From a bacterium (GTDB lineage: Bacteria; Chloroflexota; Dormibacteria; Aeolococcales; Aeolococcaceae): 8,528 nt of DNA. Shown here piece after piece: positions 5,653 through 8,528 of this stretch. Position 1 is the stretch's first letter. Each line of letters begins with the position of its first letter. A model generated the notes under the pieces. It was not told where the DNA came from. It saw only the letters and a program-made list of their open reading frames with translations, and made no database searches. The DNA is taken from the NCBI GenBank assembly GCA_021850405.1, contig JAJZMA010000207.1:1-8528 (forward strand), given 5' to 3'. A program made the translations under genes and the position numbers.

Positions 5653-7752
5653 CTAGCCTGTGAGCGCAGGACCGGAAGCCGCGACCCCTCCAATGTGAAA
5701 CGAGGAGCTACCGGTTATCTGGAAGTTGACAAACCCGTTGGTGGCGAACCGGTCGACCAGTGCCACTCCATTGTTGACGGTAAAAGTACCACAGGTCATG
5801 TAGTGGGGAGAGTTGCCAGGACACTCCTGACTTGCACTCCCAACTTTCTGGGGGTGAGTTGGCGAAAAACTGTCTACACAGTTGCCATTGGCATTTTCAT
5901 CACCGATACCAGCGAGCAACCCCCCGCCGGCAGAAAATGGCAGCCCTCCATACTGGCAGTCACTGTTGTAGTAGTTGCCAAGTACGGTCCCGCCAGAGCA
6001 GCTGGGGCTGGTTATGGTCATCGGATAGCAGTTCCCATTGGGATCTGAGTTGTTGTAAATAACAGAATTGTTGATTGTGACTCCAGCACCAGCGCGGTTC
6101 CCATTGTCCCCGTTGTAATGGGCACAATGCGAATACCCACTTCCGGTTGGTGGACTACTGGTGGGCCAGAGGCATCCTGTTGCCCCATCCGCTGCCCCTC
6201 CATTCAAGACCCCAATTGCATCGACCCCAATGTTGGCCACGTAATTACGATCCTGCCAGATCACAACCTGGTTGTAACTTGTCTCAGCATCACCAGTAGT
6301 GTCATTGACGCCTGAAAGTGTTATCGCACCGGACCCGCCAAGGTCAATGGAGATGTTGGTGCCAAACGCAGAGCCATTGGGGCTCAGCGGATCCGGATTG
6401 GGACTTGATGGCCCGGTAGGCAGTGGCTGGGATGAATAGGGGCCACAGTCACTGCAGTAGTACGGGCCGTATGTGGGATCCATCCATGCAGGAAACGGCG
6501 CCCCCCCACCCTCAAACTGGGCTATGGGGTTTTCGCCGATAAGCAGGATGTCACTTCCGGTGACAGTATCGCCAGCCACCGGCAGTACCTCCAGTCCCTG
6601 CTGGAAGGCGTAGATCCCAGGCTGATAAATGGATGCGGTGTAACCAAGGCTGCCTGCATCAGGATAGGCACCTGTATTGACATCAGCACAGGAAAGAAAA
6701 ACTGCATTGCCCCGGATCTGCACCAGATAGTCGTACGTACCCGGAAAGTAGTAGGTAACCCCGCCTGACGTAACTGGAGGCGGATCTACTGGAGGAAGGC
6801 TGGAACCCGGGCAGCCAGCATACGCGGTTGGTTCAGGGATGGCGTGAAACGGATCTGGCTGGGCAGGAGGAGTGACGTTGCCCTGATAGGAGTTGAAGAG
6901 GATCTTTTCGCTACCACAACTTATCTGCAGCGCCGGAGTGCCTCCCGTAGACGCAGCTGAGTTGGGATTACTGAAACAGCTATCAAACGGATCTGGAACA
7001 TACGACTGGATCAGACCGTTGTCTGACATGGTTGCATTCTGCTTTTCGTCGATCACATCTCCATTTCCGCCTGTTGGAGATCCCCAGGAAAAACCTCCCC
7101 CACTGGTCCCCTGGTACACAATGCCGTTGGCGTTGTCTGCAATGGTGCCCGTCACGTTAAAGAATCCAAGGCCACCCATGAAGATGGAATGGGACGCGTT
7201 GCGACCCAGGGCAACGATGCTCACTCCACCACTCGCACCAGGACTGCCGTTCACATACCGGGATGACGCACTTGAACTTGCTGAGAGTGTATTTACACCA
7301 ATTACCCCTTCGACAAAGGTCTGCCACGTCGGACTTACAGTAATCCTCACACCGCAGGCTCCAGCTGGGATATCGGTAGACGTGTCATTGACGTAGGTCA
7401 CAGGACTGACCGGGTTGCCAGAGGGGGTGAGATACTCAGCCGTCCACGCGGCGGCTGGATCCTGAACATCGTTCAGTGCAACCTCGTCGGCGATGGCGTT
7501 ATACACCGAAGACTGCGGTATGGAGGGCGTGCTGCTCTGGCAATTGGTGGCAAGGGTTTCTGCCACCGCAAGACTGGCAAAGTCTGCAGCATTCTGTGCT
7601 TCTGATGACTGCACCAGTGCATACCCACCATCGGCCGCAAAACCCAGGGTCACCATGATCACAACAGCGGAAAGGGCAAAGATGACAAGTGTCTGCCCCT
7701 GCTGGCTCGTTCGCGCCTGCGCCCCACGCGAGAGAGCCCTCCCTTCTCTCAT
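5653..7752 (-). CDS. Large TadG-like pilus-assembly protein with secreted beta-rich domain
   Basis: A 699-residue TadG-like protein. A short basic N-terminus leads to the Tad motif GQTLVIFALSAVVIMVTLGFAADGG (19-43) and NAADFASLAVAETL (54-67), so the protein is membrane-anchored with about 630 residues outside. Position +5 of the pilin-like site after Gly19 is Ile24, not Glu, as is common for TadG. The outer part follows a layout I recognise from TadG-related proteins: SIVALGRNAS (178-187), a 'DPFHAIPEP' segment (300-308), PGTYDYLVQIRGNAVFL (337-353), PGIYAFQQGLEVL (378-390) and VVIWQDRN (496-503). No von Willebrand MIDAS site is visible. It has 16 cysteines, only three lysines (237, 283, 636), and is rich in Gly, Ser, Asn, Pro and Tyr. 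The ATG at 7752 overlaps the upstream stop (ATGA), indicating translational coupling. Probable role: tip, adhesin or assembly factor of a Tad pilus; precise function is inferred only. Confidence 0.85.
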   Translation of the reverse strand: MREGRALSRGAQARTSQQGQTLVIFALSAVVIMVTLGFAADGGYALVQSSEAQNAADFASLAVAETLATNCQSSTPSIPQSSVYNAIADEVALNDVQDPAAAWTAEYLTPSGNPVSPVTYVNDTSTDIPAGACGVRITVSPTWQTFVEGVIGVNTLSASSSASSRYVNGSPGASGGVSIVALGRNASHSIFMGGLGFFNVTGTIADNANGIVYQGTSGGGFSWGSPTGGNGDVIDEKQNATMSDNGLIQSYVPDPFDSCFSNPNSAASTGGTPALQISCGSEKILFNSYQGNVTPPAQPDPFHAIPEPTAYAGCPGSSLPPVDPPPVTSGGVTYYFPGTYDYLVQIRGNAVFLSCADVNTGAYPDAGSLGYTASIYQPGIYAFQQGLEVLPVAGDTVTGSDILLIGENPIAQFEGGGAPFPAWMDPTYGPYYCSDCGPYSSQPLPTGPSSPNPDPLSPNGSAFGTNISIDLGGSGAITLSGVNDTTGDAETSYNQVVIWQDRNYVANIGVDAIGVLNGGAADGATGCLWPTSSPPTGSGYSHCAHYNGDNGNRAGAGVTINNSVIYNNSDPNGNCYPMTITSPSCSGGTVLGNYYNSDCQYGGLPFSAGGGLLAGIGDENANGNCVDSFSPTHPQKVGSASQECPGNSPHYMTCGTFTVNNGVALVDRFATNGFVNFQITGSSSFHIGGVAASGPALTG

Positions 7753-8228
7753 TGCTCCTGCTCCGCACCAGCCTGGATCTGGTAGTTGATCGTGGGCACA
7801 AACGGCAGAATTGCCTGCACCTGTGCCTTGATGTTGACCTGTACGAACGGCAATCCTGACCTGGGCCCACTCAGGTCATTTACCACTATCGACTGCATCA
7901 CAGTTCCAGACCCAATACAGTTGGTCTGCCCATATCCCTGTTCCTGGCAGGCATAATCCACCGCAGCGTTGTACTCGGCGTTCGCCAGTGTGCTTCCACT
8001 ACTATCGGCAGAGGGAGCGCAGTCAGAAGGGTTGCCCTGACACGCACTCCACCAGACGTAGGAGGCACCAATTGCTGCCGAGCGGGCAGCATTGGTCATG
8101 TTGACAGCCGACGTTACCGTCTGCCCAACCGTAACCCCCATGCCCAGCATGGCCACCATGACCGGCATTATCAGCGCCGTCTCCACCAGTGCCTGACCGC
8201 GCTGTCCGGTTCGGAAGTATCCCACCAT
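7749..8228 (-). CDS. TadE-like minor pseudopilin
   Basis: A 159-residue TadE-like protein, first gene of the Tad-like operon. A short basic leader ends in QRG, then QALVETALIMPVMVAML (12-28). A prepilin-type peptidase would cut after Gly11, and Glu16 is the +5 glutamate needed for pilin processing and assembly. The membrane segment spans about 17-41, followed by the typical NAARSAAIGAS (46-56). The exported part has four cysteines (63, 70, 94, 104) and ends in a VQVNIKAQVQ-type beta segment seen in TadE proteins. The frame stays open upstream to an ATG at 8429, but that start lacks an SD and would add 67 unrelated residues. The ATG at 8228 has GGAGG 7 bases before it and starts right at the leader. 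Its stop overlaps the TadG-like start by 4 bases. Confidence 0.87.
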   Translation of the reverse strand: MVGYFRTGQRGQALVETALIMPVMVAMLGMGVTVGQTVTSAVNMTNAARSAAIGASYVWWSACQGNPSDCAPSADSSGSTLANAEYNAAVDYACQEQGYGQTNCIGSGTVMQSIVVNDLSGPRSGLPFVQVNIKAQVQAILPFVPTINYQIQAGAEQEQ

Positions 8229-8235
8229 AGAACTT

Positions 8236-8240
8236 CCTCC
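8236..8240 (-). promoter_or_regulatory. Strong ribosome binding site for the first TadE-like gene
   Basis: On the minus strand GGAGG, inside GGGAGGAAG, is followed by 7 bases and then the ATG at 8228. This near-perfect Shine-Dalgarno match settles the start in favour of the 159-residue protein over a 226-residue reading from 8429. Confidence 0.85.
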
Positions 8241-8280
8241 CATCCAGAAATCAGCATACTTCCGTTCCAAAAATGAATTC

Positions 8281-8309
8281 TCTATAAAACAGTCACATGG
8301 GAGTAACCA
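8281..8309 (-). promoter_or_regulatory. Possible promoter of the Tad-like operon
   Basis: On the minus strand, TATAGA (8286-8281) could be a -10 box, with TGGTTA (8309-8304) 17 bases upstream as a weak -35. The match is about 4 of 6 and 3 of 6 bases. The stretch from about 8245 to 8300 is clearly more AT-rich than its surroundings, as expected for a promoter. A start just downstream would give a leader of about 45-50 bases ending in the strong RBS. The match is modest, so the exact boxes are uncertain. Confidence 0.3.
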
Positions 8310-8526
8310 TCTTGTCTGATCTTCCAGTTTTCCAGATGACTCGGGCATACACAGAGCGCGCAAGGTGGTGCAAGACCTTCCGGAGCCACCCTCTGCGGGG
8401 TCTCCTGCGCGCCCACCATAGCCAGCCATCTACCAGACAGTCGCACCACCGGAAATGAACCAGATGTGCCCCAATGCCCAGGTGCCTACCGAGCGACTGC
8501 AGCCTGGCCGTGGCCGCCCTGGCTGC
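8293..8526 (-). other. Unassigned 300-base right-edge region with an open partial frame
   Basis: The 300 bases upstream of the first TadE-like gene (8229-8528) contain no gene I can recognise. The longest minus-strand frame entering from the right edge is open for 77 codons and ends in TGA at 8293-8295, inside the promoter-like stretch. It is rich in Trp and Arg (for example GWLWWARRRPRRGWL) and resembles no family I know. It could be the C-terminus of a gene beyond the window or a chance open frame. Two rival short frames exist: another minus-strand frame ending in TAG at 8430-8432, and a plus-strand ATG at 8455 running off the edge. None has a convincing start or motif. Confidence 0.2.
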
Positions 8527-8528
8527 GA

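Noticed and set aside
8362..8379. Inverted repeat AAGGT/ACCTT upstream of the Tad-like operon
   Set aside because: It has only five base pairs around an 8-base spacer and is not repeated elsewhere; expected by chance in 300 bases.
8229..8429. Longer start for the first TadE-like gene at 8429 (226 residues)
   Set aside because: It lacks an SD, adds 67 residues unlike TadE proteins, and would run through the likely promoter. The ATG at 8228 has a strong SD at ideal spacing.
1..8528. CRISPR array, insertion sequence, toxin-antitoxin or phage-defence system
   Set aside because: No regularly spaced repeats, no transposase or nuclease-toxin motifs and no defence-family domains were found on either strand.

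Overview
The window is bacterial chromosome of moderately high GC (high fifties percent by eye). It holds seven protein genes (one cut by the left edge) and one tRNA. The taxon cannot be fixed from sequence alone. A DNA polymerase I with a worn-out proofreading site, a DUF151 bifunctional-nuclease-family protein, CCA-encoding tRNA and Tad pseudopilins would suit Chloroflexota, Dormibacterota or another Terrabacteria-type lineage; this is inference only.

Left part (1-4088, minus strand): a tightly packed cluster transcribed right to left. polA starts at a GTG at 4088. It overlaps mutM (8-oxoguanine DNA glycosylase, ATG at 1360) by 8 bases. mutM in turn overlaps a GT4-type glycosyltransferase (GTG at 500), which runs off the left edge. 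The overlaps imply one mRNA and translational coupling. polA and mutM make sense together, because base excision by MutM leaves a gap that Pol I fills; the glycosyltransferase is a functional outsider.

Middle (4089-5065): a 225-base divergent intergenic region separates polA from a plus-strand DUF151/BFN-family gene (4314-4838). That gene has a possible -10 box so close to its ATG that the message may be leaderless. A strong hairpin follows its stop codon, then comes a complete tRNA-Leu(CAA) at 4923-5008.

Right part (5066-8228, minus strand): a three-gene operon of Tad-type pseudopilin genes, facing the tRNA. In transcription order they are a 159-residue TadE-like protein, a 699-residue TadG-like protein with a large secreted cysteine-containing C-terminal region, and a 190-residue TadE-like protein with an unusual N-terminal extension. 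Together they look like minor pseudopilins or adhesin-like parts of a Flp/Tad pilus or related secretion system. No pilin, ATPase, secretin, platform protein or prepilin peptidase lies inside the window.

The last 300 bases (8229-8528) contain the likely promoter and leader of that operon plus an unassigned reading frame touching the right edge. I saw no CRISPR array, insertion sequence, integrase or phage gene. Nothing here amounts to a clear new system; the points most worth a second look are in the Tad operon and the degenerate exonuclease domain of PolA.
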